From: Chloranthus sessilifolius
Taxonomy: Eukaryota; Streptophyta; Magnoliopsida; Chloranthales; Chloranthaceae
Reading direction: 5' to 3'
Assembly: GCA_021018995.1 (NCBI GenBank)
Contig: CM037585.1
Coordinates: forward strand, 68,326,646 to 68,390,645
Length of the DNA: 64,000 bases
A program made the translations under genes and the position numbers. The notes beneath the pieces are model-generated. The model had not been told where the DNA came from and made no database searches. It worked only from the letters and a program-made list of their open reading frames with translations. This document shows, one piece after another, positions 10,811 through 21,093 of this stretch (position 1 is its first letter; each line of letters opens with the position of its first letter).

Positions 10811-11809
10811 TAGGTCAAGATTAATTTATCCCTGCTTGATGTAATCAAACAGGTCCCTGCCTATGCCAAATTCTTAAAGGACCTTTGTACACAAAAAAGA
10901 AAAGCAAGGGTGCAGCTATCCAGAAAGGTATTTGCTGTACAACATGTAGAATCAGTGCTGCCCATAGCCACACCTAAAAAATTGTAGGACCCATGGGTAC
11001 CTACCATCCCCTGCATAATTGGAAACTACACCATAGATAGAGCCCTCTTGGACTTTGGGGCCAGTGTCAAACTGCTCCCATATTCAGTATATGAGGAGCT
11101 AGGTTTGGAGGAGCTAAAACCAACTCCAATTGTGCTCCAACTGGCTGGTAGGTCTATGAGAAGACCAATGGGTGTGGTGGAGAATGTTTTGGTGGGGGTA
11201 GTCCAGTTCTACTACCCTGCTGACTTCCTGGTTTTGGACATGGACCCTTGTAAAAGTAAAACCCCCATTCTTGTCATCTTGGGCAGGCCATTCTTGGCCA
11301 CTACCAGTGCCTACATTCAATGCAGGTCTGTAGTGATGGAGGTGACCTTTGGAAATATGAAGGCCCAATTAAATGTGTACAATGCTGCCAAGCAGCCTCA
11401 GATGGACATTGAGGACTGTTGTACAATAGATGTACTAGATGGCCTTGTAGAAGAAGAATTATCCAATCTACTGGATTGGGATAATATTTTTGAAAACCTA
11501 GAAAATATTTGGAGTGAGGTTGAGGAGGAGGCCCAAGATTTCATGACAGAAGACATCATCACAATAGAGTCTTCTGTGGGCCTAGTGCAACATTCCAGCT
11601 GGAAACCTACATTGCTGCCCCTTCCTCAAACCACCAAGGTACCTTTGTTGCCTTCTATTGAAAGTCCCCCTGATCTGGAGCTTAAGGATCTTCCAAACAT
11701 ATTAAAGTATGCCTTCTTGGGGCAGAACAAAAAGCTTCCAGTGATTATCTCTTCCTCTCTCACTAGTGAGCAGGAGAAATTGTTGAGTGTTCTCAAGAAT
11801 CACAAATGA
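10811..11809 (+). pseudogene. Protease region and protease-RT linker, element A
   Basis: The aspartic protease releases mature Gag and Pol proteins. The active-site motif is DFGAS at about 11051, followed by VKLLPYSVYEELGLEEL, then RRPMGVVENVLVGV, FYYPADFLVLDMD and VILGRPFLATTSAYI, the usual second half of a retroviral-type protease. The acidic linker (VDVLDGLVEEELSNLLDW and onward) leads to the conserved pre-RT segment LKYAFLGQNKKLPVIISSSL. The frame is open 11048..11809. Upstream there is an in-frame TAG at 10811..10813, which B shares at the same site, and further damage near 10985. The end at 11809 is a nonsense codon a few residues before RT. Confidence 0.88.
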
Positions 11810-11814
11810 GCAAT

Positions 11815-12600
11815 AGGTTAGACAATTACTGATCTTGGGGGGATTGATGCCTCAGTTTGCATGCATAAAATACACTTGGAAGAGGGTTCAAAATCCTCTA
11901 GGGAGATGCAGAGAAAATTAAATCCTCACATGCAAGAGGTGCTCTTGAAAGAAATAGTGAAACTGTTAGATGCAAGAGTAATTTATCCCATTTCTGATTC
12001 AGAGTGGGTGTCAACTTTTCAGGTGGTCCCCAAAAAGTCAGGCATAATAGTTGTCACTACTGAGTCTGGAGAGTTGATGACAACTAGGGAGACTACTGGT
12101 TGGAGAGTTTGCATTGATTACCGAAGGCTCGACTCCAAATCCAGAAAAGACCACTTCCCTCGCCCCTTTATTGACCAAATTCTAGACAAATTGGCTAGGA
12201 AAGTATTTATTACTTTCTTAATGGATACTCAGGGTATAAAAAAATACCTGTGTACCCCCAAGATCAGGAGAAGAGCACCTTTATATGTCCCTTTGGCACT
12301 TTTGCCTATAGGAGAATGCCTTTTGGTCTATCCAATGCCCCAGCCACATTTCAGAGATGCATGTATGCTATTTTCTCTGATATGATTGATAAGTTTTTGG
12401 AGATCTTCATGGATGCTTTTTCTGTATATGGGGACAGTTTTAGTCAATGCTTGAACTGCCTCAGCCTAGTACTGTAAAGATGTGTAGAGACCAATTTGGT
12501 CTTAAGCTGGGAAAAGAGTCACTTCATGGTAACACAAGGAATTGTGTTAGGCCATGTGGTTTCCCACAGAGGCATTGAGGTGGATAGAGATTAGATTGAC
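11815..12600 (+). pseudogene. Reverse transcriptase of element A (catalytic site mutated)
   Basis: Ty3 reverse transcriptase with the Athila hallmark MHKIHLEEG, REMQRKLNPHMQEVL, then VVPKKSG, WRVCIDYRRLDSKSRKDHF and FIDQILDKLA. A frameshift near 12200 moves reading to a second frame, which gives YPQDQEKSTFICPFGTFAYR and RMPFGLSNAPATFQRCMYAI. The catalytic segment reads FMDAFSVYG where B has FMDDFSVYG, so one of the two metal-binding aspartates is gone. A stop at 12475..12477 and others follow before the connection to RNase H. The enzyme could not work. Confidence 0.9.
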
Positions 12601-13299
12601 TTGATCTCACACTTGCCCCCACTCAGAACTGTCAAACAAATCAGATCCTTTTTAGGACATGCAGGATTCTACATGAGATTTATTAAGGACTTCAGTAGAA
12701 TTGCAAAACCACTATGCCACTTGCTATGCCAGGGTATTCAATTTGATTTTTCTGTTGAGTGCCCTAAGGCCTTTGAGACCTTGAAAAAGTGCCTCACCTC
12801 TGCTCCTGTAATCCAAGCCCCTGATTACTCCCTTCCTTTTTAGCTGATGTGTGATGCATCAGATCTTACAATAGGTGCCTTCCTAGGACAGAGAAAAGAC
12901 AAGCTGGCAACAGTGATATACTATGCCAACAAATCATTAGCAGAGGCTCAGCTCAACTATACCACTACCAAGAAGGAGCTGCTAGCTGTTGTTTTTTTTG
13001 TGGACAAGTTTAGACCCTACTTGCTTGGGTCTAAAATTATTGTGTTCACTGACCACTCAGCCCTTAAATACCTACTAGCCAAGAAGGATGCTAAGCCTAG
13101 ATTGATCAGATGAATCCTCCTATTATAGGAGTTTGATCTTGAGGTCAAAGACATAAAGGGAGTGGAGAATGTGGTGGTTGACTACCTATCTAGAATTTTG
13201 TTAGATGAATGTGCAGCTGCACCAGTTAATGATTTTTTCCCAGATGAACAATTGTTTGCTATTCAGTCTATTGTACCTTGGTTTGCCAACATTGTGAAT
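12601..13299 (+). pseudogene. RT connection and RNase H of element A
   Basis: The connection domain ([34 protein letters not shown]) is followed by a stop at 12841 and then RNase [20 protein letters not shown] (first Asp in CDAS), [19 protein letters not shown] (Glu), [20 protein letters not shown] (Asp). It ends VENVVVDYLSRILLDECAA and FAIQSIVPWFANIVNY. In B the protein continues here into the integrase zinc-binding region, but in A the homology stops exactly at 13299 and integrase is absent. Confidence 0.9.
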
Positions 13300-13323
13300 T
13301 ACAACCCCGAGTGTGGCTTGGGA
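13300..13323 (+). other. 24-bp duplicated filler at the integrase deletion
   Basis: The 24 bases TACAACCCCGAG-TGTGGCTTGGGA occur here and again at 14042..14065, inside the env-like ORF. The left side of the filler is RNase H/integrase linker; the right side is the spacer before the env-like ORF. In B the corresponding interval holds about 1.3 kb of integrase. The pattern fits break repair with a templated insertion copied from about 740 bp downstream. Confidence 0.75.
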
Positions 13324-13769
13324 ACCTTGTGAGGCCCCTTGTTCTCTAAAAATATACTTGTCGCGAGGTTCCACTTCAGCTCCGCGAGATGTATTATGCT
13401 TCGCGACTACCTAGCAAGAACCTCGCGAACCACGGGTTTCACCCATTTATACCTCGCGACTTTTTAATTTGTCATTCTTCTACCTCTCTACCCTAACTTC
13501 CAATGCACACCTTTGAGCTCTCCTTTCCCATCCTTCCCCTTTATTGCTCATTCTACTCACACCTACTGCTACCATTTTGCTCCACATAAGTTTCTGACCA
13601 ATTTGCAGTTGGTGTGGTGAGATTTGATTCACTGTACAACATTTAAACTGAAACCCTAGCTTATAAGGGTAAGTGCTCTATTTCCCCCAGTTGTAATGTT
13701 TCTTTAGCATTTCCTTTACTTAGAGAATTGATTTTTGAAGGGAACTGTGTGGAATACCTTAGATTTGTG
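13324..13769 (+). promoter_or_regulatory. Spacer before env-like ORF of A, with TCGCGA cluster
   Basis: No coding frame is seen. Six or so TCGCGA-type motifs lie at 13355..13470 (GTCGCGAGG, TCCGCGAGA, TTCGCGACT, CCTCGCGAACCACGGG, CCTCGCGAC). The phrase CCTCGCGAAnCACGGG also occurs in A's LTR cluster. A weak TATA-like ATTTATACC is at about 13449. A possible splice donor, AGG|GTAAGTG at 13669, is followed by pyrimidine-rich AG sites at about 13690 and 13706, so a spliced leader is conceivable. Promoter activity is inference. Confidence 0.5.
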
Positions 13770-15310
13770 TTCAAGACCTAATTCTTGTAACCATTGCTAA
13801 GAGCTCCAAATTCATAGAAGGTCTAGCAGCCTTGGTGAACCCTCCCACAACTGACCAACCCGTGGCCACAAGAAAATCTGTGAGGATTGCAGAGGCAGCC
13901 ACTGTGGAGGCCACTGAGTATGCTGCTGCCTCTGATGCCCCTGTTCCCAAGAAAAAATCACCACCTAGGATTGCTGTATACCTAGAAAAAATCAACCTAT
14001 CGACCATTGAGTATGCAGCAATCCTAGGTATACCAGCCACCTACAACCCCGAGTGTGGCTTGGGAGCACCTCTAACTGCCACCATTCCAGATATAGGAAA
14101 GGATATTACAGGAGGGATTACAACTTCAGGGGTGTCTATTAGAAAAAGAGACTTAGATTTGAGCCTACTATTTATGGATGGAGTGTTGAGGAAAAATGTT
14201 TTCTGTTCTAGGCACCAGCAAGAGAGAAGGGCTCCCATAGTTAATGCCCTCTATTCCTTCTCCTTGGGCCATTACATTGATGTTTCCTAGATCATATTTG
14301 AGGGGATGAAGGACATCTATGAGAAGGTGAAGAAAAAGCAGAAGCCCATTCCCTACCTTATTACAGGCTTATCACTGCTCTGTTGAAGTGAGGGGGCGAC
14401 CGTTTCTAGATGGATGAGGAGACAGTGAATTTGTCCCCTAGTAAATGTGGGAAGAAGCAATGGGGGATTAGCCATACACTGATGAAGAAGAAGAAGAAAG
14501 AGCAGTTGGCTCAAGCAGCCCCCACCATCCAAGAAGTAGAAGTTGCTACCTCAGTCACTTTAGCAGTCACCTCTGCTGCCTCCTCTTTCTTACCTTCCCA
14601 TCCCTACCTCACCTATTACCTCACCTACACCTACCATACCCCTGCTCACACCTCCCTTCCTTATCCTACAACCCACCATCCCTGCTGTCTCCATCCCTAT
14701 ACCTATACCCATACCTGTGTCCATGCTTACCCTCACACCAGCAGCCCCTACTCAACCATTGCCCATATACCCTGCCCACCCCAACCCACTTATTAAAAGA
14801 ACCTACACCAAAAGGAGAGCCACCAAAGCTCCCACTAAGCCTCCCCAACCAACTACTATAACTGAGACTACCCTCAGTTCTATACCCATTACTTTACCCC
14901 AACCTACCTCTATACCCATTGAAATCATATCAATCCCAGACCCAACCAGTGAAAACATTGAACCTCACCCCAACAACCCATTTGAACCCATCCCCATTGA
15001 CCAACCAACTACCTCTACACCCATAAAACCTTCCATCTTTGAACCATTTGACCAGTCCCATGACCACCATTTCTCCACTGAGGAGTACTCTACCATGATG
15101 GACTCCATTCTAGAGGACATCAGGTATGAGTTTACTCCTTTACCTGATTCACCCCAGCCAACCCAATTCACCCAAATCCCTACTTCACCTCAACCCTCTA
15201 TATTCCACAATGCACCCACTTCTCCTTTTCAACCTGCATCTAGCTCCCAGCCATCAACATCAGCCACACCTGAGCCCTTACCCCAAATCCTTAGCCTCCT
15301 TCTTTCCCTC
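13770..15310 (+). pseudogene. Env-like accessory ORF of A, N-terminal part (split by C)
   Basis: This is the accessory protein found downstream of pol in Athila-type elements and often called env-like. Frame 13832..14290 includes NPPTTDQPVATRKSVRIAEA, LSTIEYAAILGIPATYNPE and PIVNALYSFSLGHYIDVS. After a TAG it continues with IIFEGMKDIYEKVKKKQKP and IPYLITGLSLLC. This (Ile-Ile-Phe-Glu, then Pro-Tyr-Leu-Ile-Thr) resembles the plant family 'putative plant transposon protein'. A frameshift near 14400 is followed by a long Pro/Thr/Ser-rich domain (14550..15310) with no visible globular fold. It ends at the CCCTC target site of C and resumes at 23874. I see no signal peptide or clear membrane segment, so the name 'env' is historical and not supported here. 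Confidence 0.7.
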
Positions 15311-18254
15311 TGTTGTGGATATTTCAGGTATGCTGATTATTATTGGTGGTGAAAGCACATTAAAATCAAAGTAAACTAGAAGATAAAAATAGCACATCTA
15401 AAATATTCAGACGTGTACGATACAGGGTCATTTTGCAGCAAGTTTTAAAAGTAAGAGTTTGTCCCACAGGGAGTAGTGATCTAAAACCTAATAGGCTGTA
15501 TAGTAGACCTCTAGATCTGCTACAGATCTGACAATTCTAGCCTAATCTAAGAAGAGAGAGTTTTTCGAGTGTCACTAGATCTAATTTACAAAATAGAAAT
15601 ATAAAACTAAATCTAAAAGATTGAGAGAGATGAATGGTAAAATAAAATATAAAATGAGGAGAAATAGACAACTAGAGACTGGTTCTTATTGCAAAATAGA
15701 TCAAGTCATGTGAATTTGCAGCTGTCCTTCACTTGGCTACAAGCTCGAGTGCAAGGTAGAAGAATTCAAATTAAACTAAAAGCTTGAACTAATCTTAAGG
15801 GTATGATCTACCCACTTGAATGGTCACAGATCATCCCATAGACTCCATCCAATCCAAAGGTTCAAATTGAAATATTAAAATCACTACAAATGCTGTGAAT
15901 GCAAGGTTACAAGCTCAGGCACCCATAGAGATATTAAACCAAGGGAAATCAGATGACAATCAATAGATCTACTAGTAAACTGAATGGGCTATTCCCAAAT
16001 ACATGAATCCTATAGACATCTAATGGAACCACAAGATCTTTAGATTTAATTAAACTCTAAAATCAACAATTTATTGAATCAAACAACATATAATAACCTT
16101 GTTCTCAGATCTATAGTTTGTGCATCAATCCACACATCTTCATGCTGAAATTACAATTACAAAATAGATCTGAGCTGCTACCTAGATCTAATCCAACAGG
16201 TTAGATTAGGGAGAGAGGGAGGAAGAAAAAAAGGAAAATAAAAGCTAAAACAAAACCTAAATGAGTCAATGAGAACTCAGAGAATTTCCTAGTTTCCTTG
16301 CTGAAGAATTACAGCAGCAATGATACTTATTTATACATATGTAGTGATCCATGTGCTTTGAATTACAACAAATAAGAGGAGAGAATTTCATTTCAGTTTA
16401 TGCTAATCCATGTGCTTAGCATCTCAGCCAATAAGAGAGAAGAGAGAAATCCATTCAGTTATGCACAACTGAAATGGTTTGCTTCCCGCCAAGAAATATT
16501 CCAATTAGTTTGAAAAACAGTTTTGCCCATTTGCAGAGTTCTCTTGTGCTTTGGAGTTCTCAAAAGTGCCCCTACCGTCCATTGGTATTTCCAGCTGTAG
16601 CCCTCATAAAATTGTTGTAATTAAATTGAAACCAAGCTACTGTGGATACCCAAATTAATCTCTCAATCCTATTGGCTGCATTTGAAGCTCAAGATAGCCC
16701 TGCTGCTGTTATTACCAAACAGCCCTCGGATGGAAAAGTGCTGAATACAATGGCTGCAAACTAAAGTAACATCAACAAGTTGATGGTTGAAACTTTAATG
16801 GAGTTGATGGAGCCTAAGCTGGATGAGTTGCAGAAATCATGAGCATTCTCAAGTGAATGGTGGCTGCTTGAATGATTGGTGTGATGGTCACTACAGCTCA
16901 AGAGGCTGCTGATGCTGGTTCAGACCTATAGCAGCTTCAGGTGACTCTTCGTGGGGTTAAGAGATGAATTCGAGAGGATAGAGACTGCTGCTTTATGCCT
17001 TTGACAGGTTGCTGATGGTTTGAAGAACCATTCGAGAGGATAGCTGAAGGGGGTAAAGACTACTGCTGACAGGTTCTGGGAGGATGGTTGAGTGATGGAC
17101 TGGTCCACTCGAGAGGATGCATGAGGCTGTTGGTCGATAGGTTGAAGTGCAGGTAAGATTTTGAGAGGTACTGAAGCTCCAGCAGTTCTAAGTTGAGAGG
17201 ATGGCTGATGGCTGCAATGAAGACACCTCGATAGGTTTGAAGAAAGTGAAAACTGATAGGTCATTGAGCATCCACTCGAGAGGATGCTGAAGCCACTTCT
17301 TCAACCCTTCAACAGGTTGGTTCAACACCTGGTTCAACTCGACAGGATGAAGTGTGGATCTCGACAGGGACTGAAGCAACATCATCCACTCGATAGATTG
17401 AGAGTTCTTTGCAAACCACCACTCGACAAGTTCAATATGTGCTCCATTCAAGAGGTTAGTGGGCTGCTGTTGTGTGCACTTGAGAGGATGACAGTTTTAG
17501 CAATGCTCCTTTCAGCCATTCGAGAAGTTCTAAAGATGAACTCTTACTTGGGTATCTTGACAGGTGTGCTGAATGTATTGAGGATCCACTTGACAAGTTG
17601 GTTGGCTGCTTCAGCATGTAGTTTGAAGGTGTGCTATTGTTTTATGTGCATACATTTATTTAATGTGCAGCTGCTCTTCATTGAGCTGCTTGTTGTAGTG
17701 TGCAACAGATGAAACTACTGCTCTTTTCATTAATGTAGCTGTTGTTGATGGTGACCCACGTAAAGATTTGCAACTGCAGCTGATGGGCTATTGTGCAGCT
17801 ATTTAATATGCACTTGCTTGTTGTGATTTGTAGCTACTGAAAATGATAAACCCCAAGGCTTTTCAGTGTGCTGCTGCTCCATGTATTGCTGCTTAAGAGT
17901 TTATGTGTGCATTTGGTGTGCTTTAGTGTGCACACAATTGTCTAGCTGCAGCTGGAGATGTTGGATCTTTTCATGTGTGCATCTATTCTCATACATTGCT
18001 GCTGGAGTTTTCTTTGATAGCTTCTTCTCTAGCACACTGGTAGCTGCTGTTTTGCTTTCTTAGCAACATGCCATAGCACCACTTCTTTCATCTCTCTCTC
18101 TCAGCTCTTATTGTTACTTTTAACTGAAAAACTGCATTTGTTGTATTTTTCTTCCTAACAGCAAAACAAAACTAAAAGCAATTATTACTTACTCTAAGTA
18201 CTACCAAAAGCTAGGTTTAAAGGGGTATAAAATGGTATAAATTAGTGACTAACG
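15311..18254 (-). repeat. 3' LTR of element C
   Basis: On the minus strand the LTR begins (C)GTTAGTCACT at 18254 and ends ATATCCACAACA at 15311. The first base has probably mutated from T. TATA (GTATAAATAA) is at 16327..16336. The cluster of TCGAGAGGAT / CTCGACAGGTTG motifs covers about 16970..17620. The last 120 bp or so (15311..15430) do not match the end of the 5' LTR. Confidence 0.85.
16970..17620. repeat. Cluster of CTCGAG / TCGA(G/C)AGG motifs, 3' LTR of C
   Basis: About 17 copies of a degenerate motif with plus-strand consensus CACTCGAGAGGATG or CTCGACAGGTTG lie 25 to 60 bp apart. Decayed copies (TTGAGAGG, TCGATAGG, TTGACAAG) mostly carry CpG transitions. The 5' LTR has the same array at about 22560..23180. 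It lies upstream of the TATA box on the minus strand. Confidence 0.85.
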
Positions 18255-18268
18255 AACCCCCAAACTTT
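18255..18268 (-). promoter_or_regulatory. Polypurine tract of C
   Basis: On the minus strand AAAGTTTGGGGGTT directly precedes the 3' LTR. It matches the TTTGGGGGTG tracts of A, B and D. Confidence 0.85.
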
Positions 18269-21069
18269 ACCTTTGCTAGTCCTCCAGCAAAGTGAAATTT
18301 AAAACAATTAACCTATAACACTAAATGCCACTTTCGTAGGGAGCACGGTTGCATTTAGCATATACACCAGGCCTTTTAAACCCCTAGTGATCCCTAGTGG
18401 AGGAGTGAAGTCTCCTGAGGGTTTTCAGTGAAGGTACCCACAAACTTCTCCAATAAAATAGTTAACATTAATGCAACATGTTAGAATAGAGGTCAAACAA
18501 AATAAAATTCATTCCACACCTTACTCATTCAACTTTTTAGAGGATTCTCAGCAGTAAAACAGCAGTTTAATACTAAAATTCTGTTGTAATTCCTTCGCCA
18601 TCAATCTACTTATATCAAGGCATTGTGTGTGAAAGTTAATGCAAAGCTCACCATGAATTTGAGAATTCTGTTTTGATATTGCCCCAAACAAATTCAATTT
18701 CAGACCCAAGTCTTACCAGGGCCGTCACTCAAAATAAACATAGAAGGTGTATGATTTCACACAGCTCAAGAGCAGTTACAACCCTCAAATAGGATTGCAA
18801 ACATGAGCATAGGCAATGCTCTAATTCTTGAAATCTTCTAACTCTTTTCACAATAGATAACACAAATCCTCATCTCCACATGATAGCTCAATCCAATTTA
18901 GATTAGTAGGGTCTTTTTATTGGGTTGTAATGTGACTTATAGGTGAGGTTTATAAATAATAAAAGGGTAAGGAAGAATTCAAAATTGAGAAATTAGTAAA
19001 GGTAAGGAGGTGGTGCACACACCTTCTTCATCTCAGCACATCTTCATCTTCTTTGATATTTTCAGATTTGAAGTAGCCATCTTCTCATCTTCTTCCAATT
19101 TTCAAATGAAGTGACTTCTCTTTCTCATTTTTGTTTTGATTTTCTATTTTTCTCCTTTTTTTATTTTTTTCTTTTGTATTTTTCTCCATTTTTTATGGGC
19201 TGGAATGCCACAACTATACATCTGATACACAACTGCCTTCAAATGTGTTTTCTTCTCCTTCCACCAAATGTCAAACCAACTCTACCTTCTTCAACTCCTT
19301 CACCTTTTCCTTTTGAAATCTCAGGATGAGGGTCAGGCTGCATCAGGTCACTGAGGTTTTGGGTTCAAATTCTTTAGTTTTTATCAAAGAAAAACTTAGA
19401 TTTTCAAGGCTCAAATGATGTGTATCAAGGACAGTTCAAAGGGTAAGGATTTCTAAGCTCAAACTGTCCAAATGATGGCCTTCATTTCTTTAATGTCATG
19501 AATGCTGTCAAACTATTTCAACTTGGAGTGAATAACTTCTAGTGAGCAAGAATAGATTCAATCAGTCCTTAGAGAAGAAAAAATTGCCAAAACACTCTTC
19601 AAAGAAAAAAAATTTCACGCCCAAATTTCACTGGGTATGGTCTTCCATAAAATTCTTGGGGTATATCCCCACAATTTTCTCTCTTTTCAGGTTCACTAAG
19701 CACCAATTTTTGAAAATTCTTAACATTTACTTCATGAAAGTGTTAGAGCAACAACAATTTTCAGTTTAAATTTTTTTAATTTTCTCTATTTTTTCAAAAA
19801 TTAGGTGGGAATTAACTTTATTTTCAAAGTTTTTATCCAACACTGCTACATTAGCATTAACTATTCTATTGGCACACCCTGCCATACCCTCAAACCTAAG
19901 ATGAATATTGTCCTCAATGTTTACACAATGAGTAACTAGGGCAGCAAGGCAAAACAAGAAAGAAAAATGCAGCAAAGAAGAAAAAAAAACTCAAAACTGA
20001 ACATATAGACAGAAAAATAGAAAGAATGATGTAGAAAGGAAAGAAACAAAAGCATATGCTTGTAAAAACAGAAAAACGGAAGTAAAAAACTGAATACAAT
20101 CATACCAAAATGAAGAAATATCAATAAAAATAGTACACACATATATCCTAAGAAAGAAAAATCAGCAAACAAAATTCCTAAAATAGAAAATCCTAAGACA
20201 ATAACCTACTTCAATGGGACTCAGCTGTGATAAGGAGAGGTCTGTGTTGTGGTGTGTGCTGTGGATGTGTATGAATCAATATGAATTTCAAAGTAATGTC
20301 AACATGAATGCACACATTTAAAAGTAGGATTGATACACAACTGAGACCCATTAATAGTGAAAGATCTTGAAAGTGAATGAATTCAGAGGCTCCATTGAAA
20401 TTTCAAAAATAGAATATGACCCACTGCTTATTAACTTTCATGATTCTTCCAAAATTTAAGAACCATGATCTCAGCAGTTCCAGATGGGGGTACATGAATG
20501 ACAGCAAAAGAAAACAACCCATAAGAAAAAAAATTTATGGTTTAATATATATTTTTTTATTTGTTTTTTTATTAGCCGGGGCTCAACATCAGCCCTTATT
20601 TACTACTGCTAAAAGAATACAAAAAATAAGTCTGAAATTTTTGTTTGTGTTTATCTTTTCTAATTTTTTATTTGTTTTTATTTTTATAGAAAAACAACAT
20701 GCTTAAATCTGAATTTAAAAAATTTAAAAATTTAAAATGAAAACAAAGGAGAAGGGAATGCAAACTAAGGAAGATATGCTCTAGCTGCAATCCATAAGCT
20801 CTTCTTGTGGCTACTGTTCCAGATCTGCAAAAATTCAAAAACTGCAACAGTAATTTATTCAAATAGCTACAAGGCAAGGAAGAAAAACTTAGAAAAAGAA
20901 AGAAAATTCAGAAATACTGTAGCAGCAAAACAAATTTTCTATACATGTACTGCAACAGACATTTATTCAAACAATTTGAATGCAATATACAGATCTAAAA
21001 TAGTAATAAAAACTAAAGAAAATCAGATCTACAATAAGAAAAACTCAGATCTACTAACTAGATCAAAAC
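18269..21069 (-). other. Non-coding internal region of C
   Basis: No protein domain can be read on either strand. At 18325..18450 (minus) is the block shared by A, B and D before the 3' LTR: GTGGGTA-CTTCACTGAAAACC, CTCAGGAGACTTCACTCC, then CCTAC-AAAGTGGCATTTAG. The region to about 19400 matches their 3' untranslated regions. The rest is AT-rich and low complexity, with a relic of the gag C-terminal hairpin near 20580. C appears to have arisen by loss of everything between the leader and the 3' untranslated region. Confidence 0.75.
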
Positions 21070-21087
21070 TCCCCGGCAACGGTGCCA
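21070..21087 (-). promoter_or_regulatory. Primer-binding site of C (tRNA-Asp)
   Basis: On the minus strand TGGCACCGTTGCCGGGGA differs at one position from the perfect tRNA-Asp complement. It lies six bases from the LTR end at 21094. Confidence 0.92.
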
Positions 21088-21093
21088 AAAACT

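Noticed and set aside
14410-15352. Proline-rich ORFs as a host extensin-like or cell-wall gene
   Set aside because: They lie between pol and the 3' untranslated region of A, continue after C, and lack Ser-Pro4 repeats and a signal peptide.
19766-20172. Hydrophobic Phe-rich minus-strand ORFs in C as membrane proteins
   Set aside because: They are translations of A-rich/T-rich low-complexity DNA, overlapping in two frames, without conservation in A, B or D.
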